Shown one piece after another: positions 1 to 11,015 of a DNA stretch of 64,000 bases (position 1 is the first letter of the stretch; the number at the start of each line of letters is the position of its first letter). The notes beneath the pieces are model-generated. The model did not search any database and was not told the DNA's origin. It saw only the letters and a program-made list of their open reading frames with translations. Location of the stretch: NCBI GenBank assembly GCA_003550325.1, contig QKWP01000350.1:1-64000 (forward strand), read 5' to 3'. Origin of the DNA: Gigaspora rosea. Lineage: Eukaryota; Glomeromycota; Glomeromycetes; Diversisporales; Gigasporaceae. Both the position numbers and the translations under genes were made by a program.

Positions 1-555
1 CAGATTAAATTGCCCATTCGAATTACCACCTTGCAGATCTCAAATGCCTTTTTTTATTTTGCTGTGTTTTTATGCCGGTCTTATAGCAGAATCCAAGATT
101 GTTTTGCCCATTCGAATTGCTGCCTTCAGCAGATTTCAAAAATAGCTCAAATGCCTTTTTTTTATCCTTGCTGTGCCCATGTCATGCCGATTGTAATAGA
201 ATCCCAGATTAAAATTGCCCATTCGAATTGCCATTTTAGTGGATCTTAGATTCCTTTTTTTATCTTTGCTGTATACTGGTTTTATAGCAGAATCCAAGAT
301 TGCTTTGTCCATTCGAATTGCCGCCTTCAGCATATTTCAAAAACAACACGTGCCTTTTTTATCCTTATTGTGTCTATACCGCATTGATTGTAATAGAGTT
401 CCAGATTTTTGAATTGCCACCTTTAGCAGCTTTTTTTCATCTTTGCTGTATCTATGCCATTGTTATATCAGATTCCAACTTTAAATTGATCAATTGAATT
501 GTCACTTTTAACAGATTTCAAATATCACTCAAACGCCTCCTTTTTATTCTTTGCT
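1..555. repeat. Tandem repeat, ~100-bp unit, about 5.5 copies
   Basis: The block repeats around the anchor CCCATTCGAATTG, near positions 13, 109, 208-218 and 309, with degenerate copies near 405 and 490. Each copy continues with a CTTCAGCAGATTTCAAA-like stretch, a T-rich tract and TTTGCTGT. The array is cut by the left window edge. Short ORFs on both strands here are repeat shadows, not genes. Confidence 0.8.
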
Positions 556-1465
556 TGTTTATGTTAACAAGTAACAGTAACACTAAAAAACAAAAACAGT
601 ACTAATGGAGTGACACAGATGTTGCCTTTCAAATGTCTGCAAACAAAGAGAAATCAAATATGCTTACCATCCATGAGGCCTTAAATTAGCACCAGAAATT
701 ACTCCGGTGGCAACTTCAGAGAACAGGAATCCAATGGTAAGCGATATTTAAAAACTAAAAATGTCAGTACAATAAAAAAAAAAGGTATTTATTAGCTGTT
801 CGAAATCGAAATTATTAATGGACCTAAATTATTTTAGTCCGAATGTGCGCCGCGTACTGAGTAAAGTTTTTTGTTTACATATTAAAGATGTATTTTATTT
901 AAATAGCCGAACTTACGGGTAATGTTCTATTGAAATCGAGAATTAGAAGTTGCTTTCTTTATAAACATATTATAGTTTATTATAAGATTAAAATTACGTA
1001 TTAACCGTTCTCTATAATTGATCGCTACCGTACAGCCATATAAAATTTATGCACTTTATTTGCGATCTACCCCTTAAGCCTTTTATTATAATCTTATCTG
1101 CAATTCTATTGGTCGATTTTAATCGCAATGGTCACGTGACTTTTTTAAATCGCTGTGTCTCAAAAAAGTAATAACCGTTTGTGTGCATTTATGTGTACAC
1201 TAACCAGTTTAAAAACTGGTTCCCTAGCCAATCAGCATCATATATGTGTGTAACTTAAAATTTAAAAAAATATTCATTTATTCAAAAATCGTCTTTATCT
1301 TAAAATTTTGTATATGAAACTATCTTTTGCATTATAACAAAAAAAATTTTTTGCAAAATTTTGGTATAAATATTTTTTAAAGCCTACTCTAACTCTAACA
1401 CTATCCTAACCCTAACTCTAATAGTTAACCTTAGTTTTGTTAACGTAATAACAACAATAATGATC
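556..1465. other. No gene seen; AT-rich intergenic DNA
   Basis: I see no coding signal. A short inverted motif (AACCAGTTTAAAAACTGGTT) lies near 1203, and a run of CTAACCCTAACTCTAA-like telomere-type motifs lies at about 1384-1425, just outside the MULE terminus. Confidence 0.5.
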
Positions 1466-4195
1466 ATTTCCATTTTGGGGATCGGTTAAAGCGAAGCGAG
1501 TTTTGATTGTCTACAAGTCACATGTGGTGTAGACAATCAATAAACAACAGATAAACATATCAATCACGTGCATAAATTTGGCCAATCGATTTTTATTAAA
1601 TTTTTTAAAGAACAAAATTTACCAGTAATTGTTTTTTATTTACATTGAGCTAAGTTTTACATGGGTACTAATTTTTTTTGATTTTTTTTTTAGTATAGTC
1701 TTCGAAACTACTGGTATATACATACCCTATTTTTTTTTTAATTAATGAACTTTTTAACTTGGAAATAAATGCCACTGCTGCATTGGCTTTAACTCTTTTT
1801 TCGACTTTCTAGTATTTTTCTCGTAGTCTTTCGGTTAACTCATTTATGGTAAGCTATCTATTTTCTGCACCTATTTCTCTCTCACTTTGTTCTGATACTT
1901 CAATATTGACTAACTTTCAACCTTCATATACTTCATATCCTCAAAATTTCCTGAAACATTTTTCAGGCTTCAGTAGTCAATAATCGTAGCTATGTTTGTG
2001 AAATATATGTTTGCACAGCAACATATAATTATTACAGAACAAGCAGCCGCAATTAAGAGAAGTAAGCCCGGGAAGCTTTTACCTTTTGCTAACCTATCTA
2101 TTACTGCACTTGCTTCTTTTATGATCATTAATTGCATAGGGTAGGGAAACTTGTGGATTTCTTTAATGATTTCGTCCTCAATACCATAGACCGATACTTT
2201 TTTTGTATAAAAATTAAGCATGGCACTTTTAGCATTGATTTGTCTTTTATAATTAAGAGCAATAATCTTGTGGGATGCACTGACTAGCCCATGTAAATGG
2301 GACATCATACACTTTAGCTCATTGTGAAAAGACTCTAATGCATTAGTCGAAGTTATTTGAAGTAGAAGTAATAAATGATTTAGCACGCAAAGGGCCTATT
2401 GTGAGTATTATTTGTATAATTCCATTTAATGTAATTATGAATAGCGGGACTGGGCAAGTGCTAATAATGTTTTGAATGAGTTGCTTGCAACCTGTTTTTG
2501 TTTTTTTAAACATAACCTCCAATATAGTTTTTCGGGCTTTATTTTCATAAATTCGCGAAATCCACATGTGCATTAATTAAATAGTGTAAAATAAAATTAT
2601 ACACTCTTGTTTTCCAGCACTACTACCAGAGAAAGCCTTTTTTATACTATTAGCTTTGGTACTGCTTTGGTCAATTAAAATGTAGCGAGGAGTCCAACTG
2701 CGGTCTTTCCTTCGAATTAATTGCAGAGCCATTGCAATGGTCTAACTATCTTCAGTACACACAAAAAAATATGAGCCACTTTCCCAGCATCCATGGTTGT
2801 CTCGGTCATACAAAGTGAAGAGCTTTTAATGTGTTTATTTGTCTTGTATGTTGAATCCATTAACGTGAGCCAACTATACTTGCCGGACAAACCAGACAAA
2901 CTCAAAACTTAAAAAAAAACAATTGTTATTTACAGAAATTAAATCAAACAAATAATTTTAATATTTTGCAAATATATTAAATAAGTATTATTAACAAAGT
3001 TTTTGAAAAATTAGTTTGACTAGAGTTTGGGATTTGGGCATGGACAAACCCAAACTATAATAGTTTGGGATTTTGGCGGCAACTATAGAGCCAACTGTGT
3101 GGTGTTGAATTTTTTCTATTTGACGAGAATTCATAAAAATTATGTCTTTTGTATGTTTTACTTGATTCGCAGTTTGTTGAAAAACATGATGATGTTCTGC
3201 ATGATATTCTTCACTTTTTAAATATGACAAGGTCTCAGATATATTAGTTCCTAGGCTTGCATTACCTACTAATTGCGCATTCATAGGCCCCTAGATTTCA
3301 TATTTTATATTCGCTACCTCCCTGTATCTTAGATATTCAACGCTATCATTTAGCCCTAAATCATTTTTTACAAACTTCCTAACCACGTTGGTAATTGCTA
3401 CTAGTGCATAATTTTGACTGCCTCATTTGTAACCAAGGTACGAATGGTACTTGAGTGTTTATTCATGTCACTTTTATTTAAAGTATGTGTGTAATCCAGA
3501 GAATTTTTGAACCGTTTAATTCAAACCATTTTAGACAAAAAAGACTACGTTATTTTAATTTTGGCCTCACAAATACCAGCTGGTCGAATGTTGGTTTTTC
3601 TCCTTTTATCGTCTGGTACACCATCCTGTCATGTACTTAAATTTCTATACTTCATAAAACAGCAAACGTATATTTTTCAGAAATCACCATTATTAAGCTT
3701 GTTCGAGATAAATTGCGTCTATATATTCGTGACCAAAGGCCACAAATTATTATTAAACTCTTCATCTGGAACTTCAAAGGGATCACTTATATTAAAAAAG
3801 CAAGACCATATATTAATCCCATTGTTCTCCTTGTCTATAATCTCTGCAAAAAAAAAAAAAAAAACTATATATATGAATATATAAAAAAAAAGTTAAAGTA
3901 ACTTTGCCTGTTTTTTCTTAAAAAAATATATATATAAACTTTTTTTCTACTCTTAAAAAAAAAAGAAAAAAGCATTTTTCGCCTAACTTCCTGTATTTAA
4001 GTTGCGTCTTTTATTATTTTTTTTTTTAAAAAAATTTTTTATCAACGTTTTTTGAGATTAATCTAATCAATTTTATTTTTATATCATAGTGTTACATGAT
4101 GCACATGAGCGATTTCGATAGATGTTATTTTAATACGTGACTTGTAGATATCAAAACTCGCTCCGCTTTAACCGACTCCCATTTTGGGTGGAGAG
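1466..4195 (-). mobile_element. Decayed MULE-type DNA transposon with TIRs
   Basis: The left end (about 1470-1516) carries CGGTTAAAGCGAAGCGAGTT then TTGATTGTCTACAAGTCAC. The reverse complement of the right end (about 4137-4190) carries CGGTTAAAGCGGAGCGAGTT then TTGATATCTACAAGTCAC. These near-identical inverted termini enclose a minus-strand MULE-like transposase remnant. CATTTTGGG is also shared just outside both ends. A target duplication could not be fixed. The element is probably inactive because the transposase is broken. Confidence 0.75.
1970..3870 (-). pseudogene. MULE transposase remnant
   Basis: On the minus strand several fragments follow in the order expected for a MULE transposase. 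At about 3860-3700 is a DPFEVPDEEFNNNLWPLV-like start. At 3284-2991 is a middle segment (NISETLSYLKSEEYHAEHHH). At 2905-2717 is the core with LTLMDSTYKTNK, continuing as RRKDRSWTPRYILIDQS near 2715-2660. At 2386-1970 is the C-terminal TSTNALESFHNELKCMMSHL segment. These residues are typical of the MULE catalytic core and the following helical region. Stops and frame changes separate the pieces, so this copy cannot make a full transposase. It lies between matching TIRs at about 1470 and 4190. Confidence 0.75.
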
Positions 4196-4319
4196 TACAT
4201 AGTGGTTAGAAACCGGTTTTAAAACCGGTTTGGGGCACGCAGATATATTTTACTTATTTGCGCAGGTAACACAACCCAAAAAAGAAAATCTGATTTTGTA
4301 AATAAACTAAGTGCGTGAA

Positions 4320-4535
4320 ATAAAATTTAGGGTTAGAGTCTTAACGTTAGAGGCTATAAGGTTAGAGTGATGTTTAATATAAGTAAAATTTCATTCCCGT
4401 CATTTTTAATTAGTGCACCAAGATCGATTTAAACATTAGTTTTTGCATATTTTCACTTTTTTCTTCTTTTACGCGTGTTCGAATTCTTCGTCGGGCTAAT
4501 CCAGAATAGTCAAAATTTGCTCTCTCCGATTGACT
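4320..4535. repeat. Dispersed repeat, second copy near 59880-60115
   Basis: The order TTAGGGTTAGAGTC, CATTTTTAATTAGTGCACCAAG, then TTTTTGCATATTTTCA, TTCTTC and a CAAAATTTG tract recurs in the same order at 59880-60070. It adjoins the MULE right end and may be terminal sequence of a related non-autonomous element. No gene is present. Confidence 0.55.
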
Positions 4536-4599
4536 ATTTCCTCTCCAGGAGCTTGTATTATCCGCGCAAATAAGTGGATGCCACATAGATGCACTCTAA

Positions 4600-5465
4600 A
4601 ATGCAAATCTTACGTTTTGATACTCCTGCACTTACTTTTTTGATACTCCAGTATGTACCCCAAATTACTTTACTTTTTTGATACCGATCTGAATATATAC
4701 ACATGACTTGTGTTACACAAAGGCCCAGTGCATTGTTTTTGCAAAAATAATTTTTGGTTACACATGCTAATGTCATGTAACGTTATACAAGTCTAATTTT
4801 GTGATAATGCCCCTGGCGGGGTTAGACATAATTCCGGCCCACCCTAACCCTAAATCTAGTGGTACCCTAACCCGGCATTAAGCTTAATGCTGGTGGGCAC
4901 TATCATGATAATGCCCCGGAGGGGTTAGACATAATTCCGGCCCACTCTAACTCTAAATCTAGTGGTACCCTAACCCGGCATTAAGCTTAATGCTGGTTAG
5001 CACTATCATGATAATGCCCCGGCGGGGTTAGACATAATTTCGCCCACCCTAACCCTAAATCTAGGAACCCTAAAAACTAATTGTTTGAAGCAACATCCAA
5101 TCACAGTACATATACTGGTTACACGACATATGCATCTAGTATATGTACTGTGATTGGATGTTGCTTCGAACAATTAGTTTTAGGGTTCCTAGATTTAGGG
5201 AGGGTGGGCCGGAATTATGTCTAACCCCGCCGGGCATTTATCATGATAGTGCCCACCAGCATTAAGCTTAATGCCGGGCAAAATTAGGCTTGTGTAACGT
5301 TACACGACATTAGAGGCGTGTAACCAAAAATTTATTTTTGCAAAAAACAATGCACTGGGCCTTTGTGTAACACAAGTCACGTGTATATATGCAGATCGGT
5401 ATCAAAAAAGTAAAGTAATTTTGGGGTACATACAGGAGTATCAAAAAACGTAAGATTTGCCTCTA
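4600..5465. mobile_element. Large fold-back (hairpin) element with internal ~104-bp duplications
   Basis: The two arms are near-perfect reverse complements. The outer arm starts with GCAAATCTTACGTTTTGATA at about 4602 and its complement ends at about 5463. The arms meet around 5110-5140 at a loop containing ATACTGGTTACACGACATATG. In the left arm a ~104-bp block beginning GATAATGCCCC occurs at about 4803, 4907 and 5010; the right arm has it once. The block holds CACCCTAACCCTAAATC, a telomere-like motif. No ORF of note. It resembles a fold-back DNA element or long-TIR MITE. Confidence 0.8.
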
Positions 5466-5473
5466 AAATCAGG

Positions 5474-5521
5474 TCAATTAGTGAAGTCATATGACCATGG
5501 TCATATGACTTCACTAATTGA
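5474..5521. repeat. Perfect 48-bp palindrome
   Basis: The sequence reads identically on both strands with no loop, centred at 5497/5498. The half-site is TCAATTAGTGAAGTCATATG followed by ACCA. It directly follows the fold-back element and could be a tiny palindromic MITE. Confidence 0.9.
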
Positions 5522-6217
5522 ACTTAGTAATATGACCTTTTATGACCTGGTCATGTGCCAACACTGCTTACGATAGATTTCCGGATTGGTTTAGATAGTT
5601 GGACTTAGGCTGTCCCGGAAGAATAGACTTCAATCTCTCAATATATACTATAAAGGTTACGACTATAATGATGATCTATCAAATGCCGAACTCCAAACAA
5701 ATATTTTTTCAGATATATATACGAGATAGTATAGTTTCAGAATTTGATGTTTTCAAATCATCACGATCGATCAAAGGTAGATTAATCATCTTATGTTCAT
5801 TGATTATCAGTCCGATAAAAATTCAACAAAAATTTTTAATATCAAGTAAGCTTAACAAACTTAAAGAAGAAACTCGTCAAAAATTTAGAGGCCAAATAAT
5901 GCATTAGATTAGTCTTTCGGCACTTTTAAATTCTTATGTTGTGCTCCTGCTCTTGCTCATAATGAGTTGATGGGACAATATTTTTATCATATAATAAATC
6001 AATTAATCCATAAAACGGTTTATTTCTTATGATAAGATTAAAGTTTCCTATGTAGCAGATACAAATTCAAGTAAAAATAAATAATATAAGCGGCGCTAAA
6101 TTACTAATATATCTTAAAGAGGTAGTAATATCTCTAATAGAGAAAGTTATTAAAAGTGTAATTTCTATTTAAATATACTGTTATAATTAATATATAAGAC
6201 CCTACAGTATAAAGTCA
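5522..6217. other. No recognisable gene
   Basis: A 102-codon open frame on the plus strand (5599-5907) has no similarity I recognise and begins at a non-ATG codon. I do not call it. The rest is AT-rich and unremarkable. Confidence 0.4.
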
Positions 6218-6394
6218 GTTTGGTTTTTTTTAATTGTTGTCGGCATTATTCGACAAATGTACGGAATGGACCTGCTATAGCTATAAACCAGGATAAATTT
6301 TGTATATTTTTTTTAAGTTAAAACATACGGAATTTGTCCTGTTTTTATACCTATAGTAGGTCCATTACCGTCAACAATTAAACAAAAACCAAAC
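6218..6394. mobile_element. MITE with long inverted termini
   Basis: The left end GTTTGGTTTTTTTTAATTGT pairs with the right end ACAATTAAACAAAAACCAAA. Inner segments also pair: GGACCTGCTATAGCTATA near 6270 with TATACCTATAGTAGGTCC near 6345. The whole ~177 bp folds into an imperfect hairpin with no ORF. Confidence 0.75.
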
Positions 6395-6797
6395 AAACTT
6401 TTTTAATAGGGAGAGAATACAACATATATACTTTGCCTCCACAAATGCATCTTCTCTTGTTGTTCTCTTAATGTTAAAAGTTTAGTCCCTATGGGATGCA
6501 TTCTGACTTATACTTCATATTTATCCGACATGTATTCCCTGGTTCACTTTAGTACCCAGTAATCATGTAGGGAGAGTCTACCGTATGAATACTACTATGT
6601 TTTTAATATTTTTTATTAATATAAGCCCAGATATAAAAGTATGATACACTCATACTTACATACCCGGGTATAAATCAAAAATTTGTCTTCAAAATCGTTG
6701 CAGGGTCGAACCTTATTCATTCGTTGGATGTGATTGGTCAATGACCATATTTGGTCAACGTGATTTAATGTGTACTAGTGAAAGGACACAAATTAAA

Positions 6798-6899
6798 TGG
6801 TGAAACTAAATTAAATTAGCGACTATCTTAAATCTGATTTGCTAATATAGTAAATAGCCAATAAGATTTTAGCTTCACCAATTTAATTTAGTTTCACCA
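6798..6899. repeat. Small inverted repeat, 20-bp arms
   Basis: TGGTGAAACTAAATTAAATT at 6798 pairs with its reverse complement ending at 6899, leaving a ~60-bp loop. It lies about 40 bp upstream of the Sel1 start codon at 6942 and is probably a small MITE in that gene's promoter region. Confidence 0.75.
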
Positions 6900-6941
6900 G
6901 CAATTATAGTACAAGTACGCAATTCCTTTCTAAAGATTAAA

Positions 6942-8353
6942 ATGTCAAACAACGATGTATTCAATAATTCATTTCCAAACCTTTCTGAAAATATCATTTC
7001 ATCCAATAACACTGACCAGTTACATTCAAATGTATGCGAAGAGAATAATTCACAAAAATTGCTTAATGAAATTGCTAAAAAATTGTGTAATTTGTATAAA
7101 GAAGAAATTGTGAAATGTAAAAATACAAAGTCAATTCTTGACATTATGGATCAATTTTTGATAAAAAAATAAGCAAAAACCAGATGAAGTAATTAATTGG
7201 TTATTAACAAATCAATCCGATGACGTTGTTCAAAGTATTCTTGCAAATTGCTACTATTTCGGAAAATGGGTTGAAAAGAATGAATATAAAGCATTTACTT
7301 ATTATCAAAAATCTGCCGATATGGGAAATACTTATGAAATGTATAAAGTCGGATATTGTTATCAAGATGGAATTGGAATTGAAAAGAATGAACATAAGGC
7401 ATTTGAATATTATCAAAAATCTGCCGAAATGGGGAATACTAACGGAATATTTGGTCTTGGTCGTTGCTATGAATATGGAATTGGGATTGAAAAGGATGCA
7501 CATAAAGCATTTATTTATTATCAAAAGTCTGCTGATACGGGAAATATTAATGGAATATATAAGACTGGATATTGTTACAAAAATGGATTTGGAGTTAAAA
7601 AAGATGAACATAAGGCATTCATATATTTACAAAAATCTGCTGAGATGGGTCATTCTGAAGGCAGAAATCAAATTGCAGATTGTTATCAAAATGGAATTGG
7701 GATTGATAAAGATGAGCATATGGCATTTATTCAAACAGCTGCTGAAATGGGTAACTCTGAAGGAATTTATCAAGTGGGTAACTGTTATCTTATTGGAATC
7801 GGTGTTGAGAAAGATGAACATAATGCATTTATTCATTATCAAAAATCAGCTGATATGGGAAACTTTAATGGAAGATTACGGTATGATTTCCCGAAAGCTA
7901 TTTCCCCGACATGTCATTTACCCGACATCACACAGGTGACAATTTGCTAAAAATATATTGCCACAACTAACAAAATGCTAACCCTAACCCTATGTGATGT
8001 CGGGAAAATAGTTTTCGGGAAAATGTGTTTCGGGAAAGTGGGAATCAACGTAATGGAATGCTTGGTCTTGGTGTATGTTATAAGAATGGAATTGGTACAG
8101 AAAAGGATGAACACAAGGCGTTTATTCTATATCAAAAATCTGCAGAGATGGGAAGCCCTGATGGAATATACAATGTTAGTGTTTGTTATCAAGTTGGAGA
8201 CGGTGTTGCAAAGGATGAGCACATGGCATTTATTAATTATAAAAAATCTGCCGAAATGGGGAGTATCTTCGGAATGACTAAAGTTGCTAACTGTTATAGA
8301 AATGGAATCGGAATAACAAGAAATTTACATGAAGCTAACTATTGGCATAAAAT
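6942..8353 (+). pseudogene. Sel1-repeat N-terminal part of a Sel1-kinase-Sel1 gene
   Basis: ATG at 6942 begins a leader (MSNNDVFNNSFPNLSENI...) like that of the intact paralogue at 21640, including NEIAKKLCNLYKEE and SILDIMDQFLIKK. About nine Sel1 units of ~36 residues follow (YCYxxGIGIEKDEHKAFxYYQKSAEMG). Sel1 repeats are paired helices used as protein-binding scaffolds. One extra base in the A/T run at about 7160-7172 shifts the frame; the downstream frame continues KQKPDEVINWLL as in the paralogue. One unit near 7730 is shortened. A MITE lies at 7874-8050. The exon ends AAT|GTAAAT at 8353, so the apparent stop after HKM lies in the donor. The reading continues through the 29-nt micro-exon at 8450 into the kinase. 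Probably a decaying gene, unless the shift is an error. Confidence 0.75.
7874..8050. mobile_element. MITE inserted in a Sel1 exon, 8-bp target duplication; intron-like
   Basis: TAATGGAA occurs at 7866-7873 and 8051-8058. Removing the 177 bp plus one copy restores GNFNGMLGLGVCY, exactly the Sel1 pattern. The ends are inverted around TTTCCCGAAA, with further CCCGACAT inner repeats and a CTAACCCTAACCC core. An 8-bp duplication suggests hAT-like mobilisation. Inside, GTATGA at 7881 and AAAG ending at 8038 would form a 158-nt intron. Splicing it keeps the reading frame and adds only RLRGNQRNG-like residues. CTAAC branch-like motifs are present. Confidence 0.85.
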
Positions 8354-8449
8354 GTAAATAAAATTTTTATGCAAACACTTGTTAAAATATCCGTTAAATA
8401 TTTGATTAATTCTTTGGCCTTTTCATATTATGTTTAACTAATTAATTAG

Positions 8450-8478
8450 GGCAGACAATCTAAGATCCGACGCATCAG
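8450..8478 (+). other. 29-nt micro-exon joining Sel1 repeats to kinase
   Basis: Bounded by TTAG| at 8449 and |GTAATT at 8479. It reads in frame from the Sel1 exon (phase 2) as M-ADNLRSDAS-G and into the kinase exon at 8544 (TDDWMHKNSDID). The paralogue at 23392-23423 has a 32-nt micro-exon in the same place and phases. The 3-nt length difference keeps the frame, which supports both as real exons. Confidence 0.7.
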
Positions 8479-9309
8479 GTAATTCTATTTGCAATTAATT
8501 CATAAATAGTAATTCTAAACTAAAAAAAAATTTTTTTTAACAGGAACAGACGATTGGATGCATAAAAACTCTGACATTGATGATGATTTAAGGCAATTGC
8601 TGATCGAAAATAAGTATCAATTTTCATGGATTCCTTACGATGAATTTAAAGAGATTAAAGAGATAGGAAAAGGTGGATTTTCAACTGTATTTTATGCTCA
8701 GTGGAGAGATGATAATATTTTAAGAAATGTAGCACTTAAATTGATTCATGGATCAAATGAATGTCGTGAAGATTTCTTAAAAGAGGTGATTTTATTATTT
8801 CTTTTTATTAAGTTTTTTCTTTTTTTTTTTTTAATATTTTAAAATATTTTTTAAATAATCAGTTTAAAGCTTATTGTGATATTGGTCGCAAAAATATGAC
8901 TTTTTTAAAATGTTTTGGTATATCAAAGCATAATATCTCTAAAGAATATATCCTTGTAATGGAATACGAATTATTGGGCTCTTTACGTAAAAATCTTTAT
9001 TTTATATCACAAATGGAATGGAAAAAGAAATTAACTTTGTTGAATTGTATTGCTTCTGATCTTCAGATAATTCATTCCGAAAACCTTGTTCATAGAGATT
9101 TACATAGTGGAAATATACTTTTAAATACTTTTGGTAGTGCATATGTTACAGACCTAGGACTTGTATCATTAGTTAATAAAGAATTAAATGACGAAATAAT
9201 TGGTATAATACCATATATGGCACCTGAAGTTTTATACAATGGAAAATATAGTATGGCATCTGATGTTTATTCTTTTGGTATCATCGCATATGAAATAGTA
9301 ACAGGCCTT

Positions 9310-10420
9310 ATCGTATGGGTCTTATGTAACAACCCGTGCTTTTTTTGAAAGCTTATCGTACGGGTTTATATAAAAATCATGTGACACATGATTTTCATAT
9401 AGACCGGTGTGAATTTAGTTATTTTACAAGCAAAAACTGAATTCGGTTTTTGCTATAAAACTATGTATTAATATGTGAGTTTGGTATTTTTTTAGAATTG
9501 GACAAAGACTTTGTTTAACTGGGTATTTTTTATAATTGTAATAGATTGGGCGAAGACTTTTATTAACTTGGTATTTTTTTGCTATAAAACTATGTATTAA
9601 TATGTGAGTTTGGTATTTTTTTAGAATTGGACAAAGACTTTGTTTAACTGGGTATTTTTTATAATTGTAATAGATTGGGCGAAGACTTTTATTAACTTGG
9701 TATTTTTATAATTGTAATAGATTGGGCGAAAACTTTTATTAGCTGAGTATTTTTTTATAATTGTAATAGATTGGGCGAAGACTTTTATTATCTGGATATT
9801 TTTTATAATTGCAATAGATTGGGCGAAGACTTTTATTATCTGGGTGTTTTTTATAATTGCAATAGATTAAGCGAAGACTTTTATTATTTGGGTATTTTTT
9901 TATAATTGTAATAGATTAGGTGAAGACTTTTATTATTTGGGTATTTTTTTATAGACTAGGCAAAAGTTTTTATCTAACTGGGTATTTTTTTTATAATAGT
10001 AATAGATTGGATGCCGAAGATATATTATAAATTTTTTGTTTTTTTTTACAAATAGTTAAATGTGTTTTTTTTTTTTAAAAAAATTTAAATGGTTGGAACA
10101 AAGACTTCAATTAATTGTGTATCTTTTAATATTGTAAATAGTTTGGACGAAGATTTTTAAAAAAATTATAATTGACTAGAACGAAACTAATTAGTCGTGT
10201 GTTTTTTAATATTGTAATTGGCTGGAGTGAATAAATTGTAATTGGCAGAAACGAAGACATCAATTAGTTGGTTGTTTTTTAATATTGTAATTTGTTAGTG
10301 TTTTTTTTTAAATTGCAATTGTTGGGCAGCGAAGGTTTATTCAATACGAAAGTTTTTTTTATAGTTTAATTATTATTATTGTTAAGTGACGCACGGGTTG
10401 TTACGTCAGACCCATACGAT
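9310..10420. mobile_element. TIR element inserted in the kinase exon
   Basis: ATCGTATGGGTCTTATGTAA with CAACCCGTGC at 9310 is matched inversely by the sequence ending CCCATACGAT at 10420, giving TIRs of about 31 bp. The interior is mostly tandem repeats and encodes nothing recognisable, so it is a non-autonomous element. I could not fix its superfamily or target duplication because a second insertion abuts it. Confidence 0.75.
9470..10330. repeat. Minisatellite, ~50-bp unit, inside the TIR element
   Basis: The unit TAATTGTAATAGATTGGGCG, AAGACTTTTATTA, then GGGTATTTTTT recurs many times with growing divergence toward 10330. A larger ~120-bp block beginning TTGCTATAAAACTATGTATT is duplicated at about 9460 and 9580. 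Confidence 0.8.
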
Positions 10421-10422
10421 AA

Positions 10423-10559
10423 TATAGTTATTATATGGATATGTATGTATAAGTTAGTTAAACACCGATTCATATTCAATCACGTGGCCTTCGGCCACGT
10501 GCTTTCATATGAACCGGTGTGTAACTAACTTACACACACATATCCATATAATAACTATA
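10423..10559. mobile_element. Hairpin MITE
   Basis: TATAGTTATTATATGGATAT at the left pairs perfectly with ATATCCATATAATAACTATA at the right. The arms continue inward to CACGTGGCC/GGCCACGTG at the loop. It abuts the TIR element, with host kinase sequence resuming at 10561. A related smaller hairpin with ACCGGTGTG lies at about 9355-9412. Confidence 0.85.
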
Positions 10560-11015
10560 ATTTCCGGCATATCATAATATTCCGCATGATTTCAAATTAA
10601 TGTCTGAAATTTTTCGTGGGTTACGTCCAAGCATCCCAAAATATATACCAAAATTAATTACTAAATTAATTAATAATTGTTGGGACGCTCGACCAGAAAA
10701 AAGATTAACCTCTAAAGAAATATATGAAAATATAAATATATTCATTGATGATATTTCAAACAATAAGTCGACTGAATTCGTTGTACAAATAAAAGAAGCT
10801 GATGAAATGTTGCAAAAGTTTTTAGAATCAAGAACATTAGATCAATTCGAGATACATCCTAAAGCAATTTACAGTAGCAGACGACATATCCCTCTATCGC
10901 ATAAAAATATCACAGAACAGAATGGCTATATAGGTAATAATATTGGATTTATTTATATTTTATTAACAATAATATAAATATATATATATTAACAATATTA
11001 CGTTATTAATTAAAG

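Larger units (their letters stand above)
8544..11015 (+). pseudogene. Protein kinase (tyrosine-kinase-like) domain, split by transposon insertions
   Basis: Exon 8544-8785 encodes TDDWMHKNSDIDDDLRQLL, then the glycine loop IGKGGFSTVF and the ATP-binding lysine in VALKLIH. An intron (8786-8862) follows. The next exon carries hinge sequence VMEYELLGSLRKNLY, the catalytic loop HRDLHSGNILL, DLG in place of DFG, MAPEVL, and DVYSFGIIAYEIVTG up to about 9309. A 1.25-kb insertion (9310-10560) then interrupts it. Coding resumes at 10561 with FPAYHNIPHDFKLMSEIFRG, LINNCWDARPEKR and HPKAIYSSRRH, ending at the donor TAG|GTAATA after 10933. The intron to 11015 leads in frame into the second Sel1 block. Catalytic residues are all present, but the inserted DNA should disrupt the C-lobe. 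Confidence 0.8.

Noticed and set aside
10-497. Three overlapping short ORFs at the left edge
   Set aside because: They follow the ~100-bp tandem repeat and have no independent coding signal.
1384-1425. Internal telomere or chromosome end
   Set aside because: Only one to three degenerate CCCTAA units occur, inside or beside transposons, with genes on both sides.
5599-5907. 102-codon plus-strand ORF
   Set aside because: No ATG at its start, no recognised family, and length is within chance for this composition.
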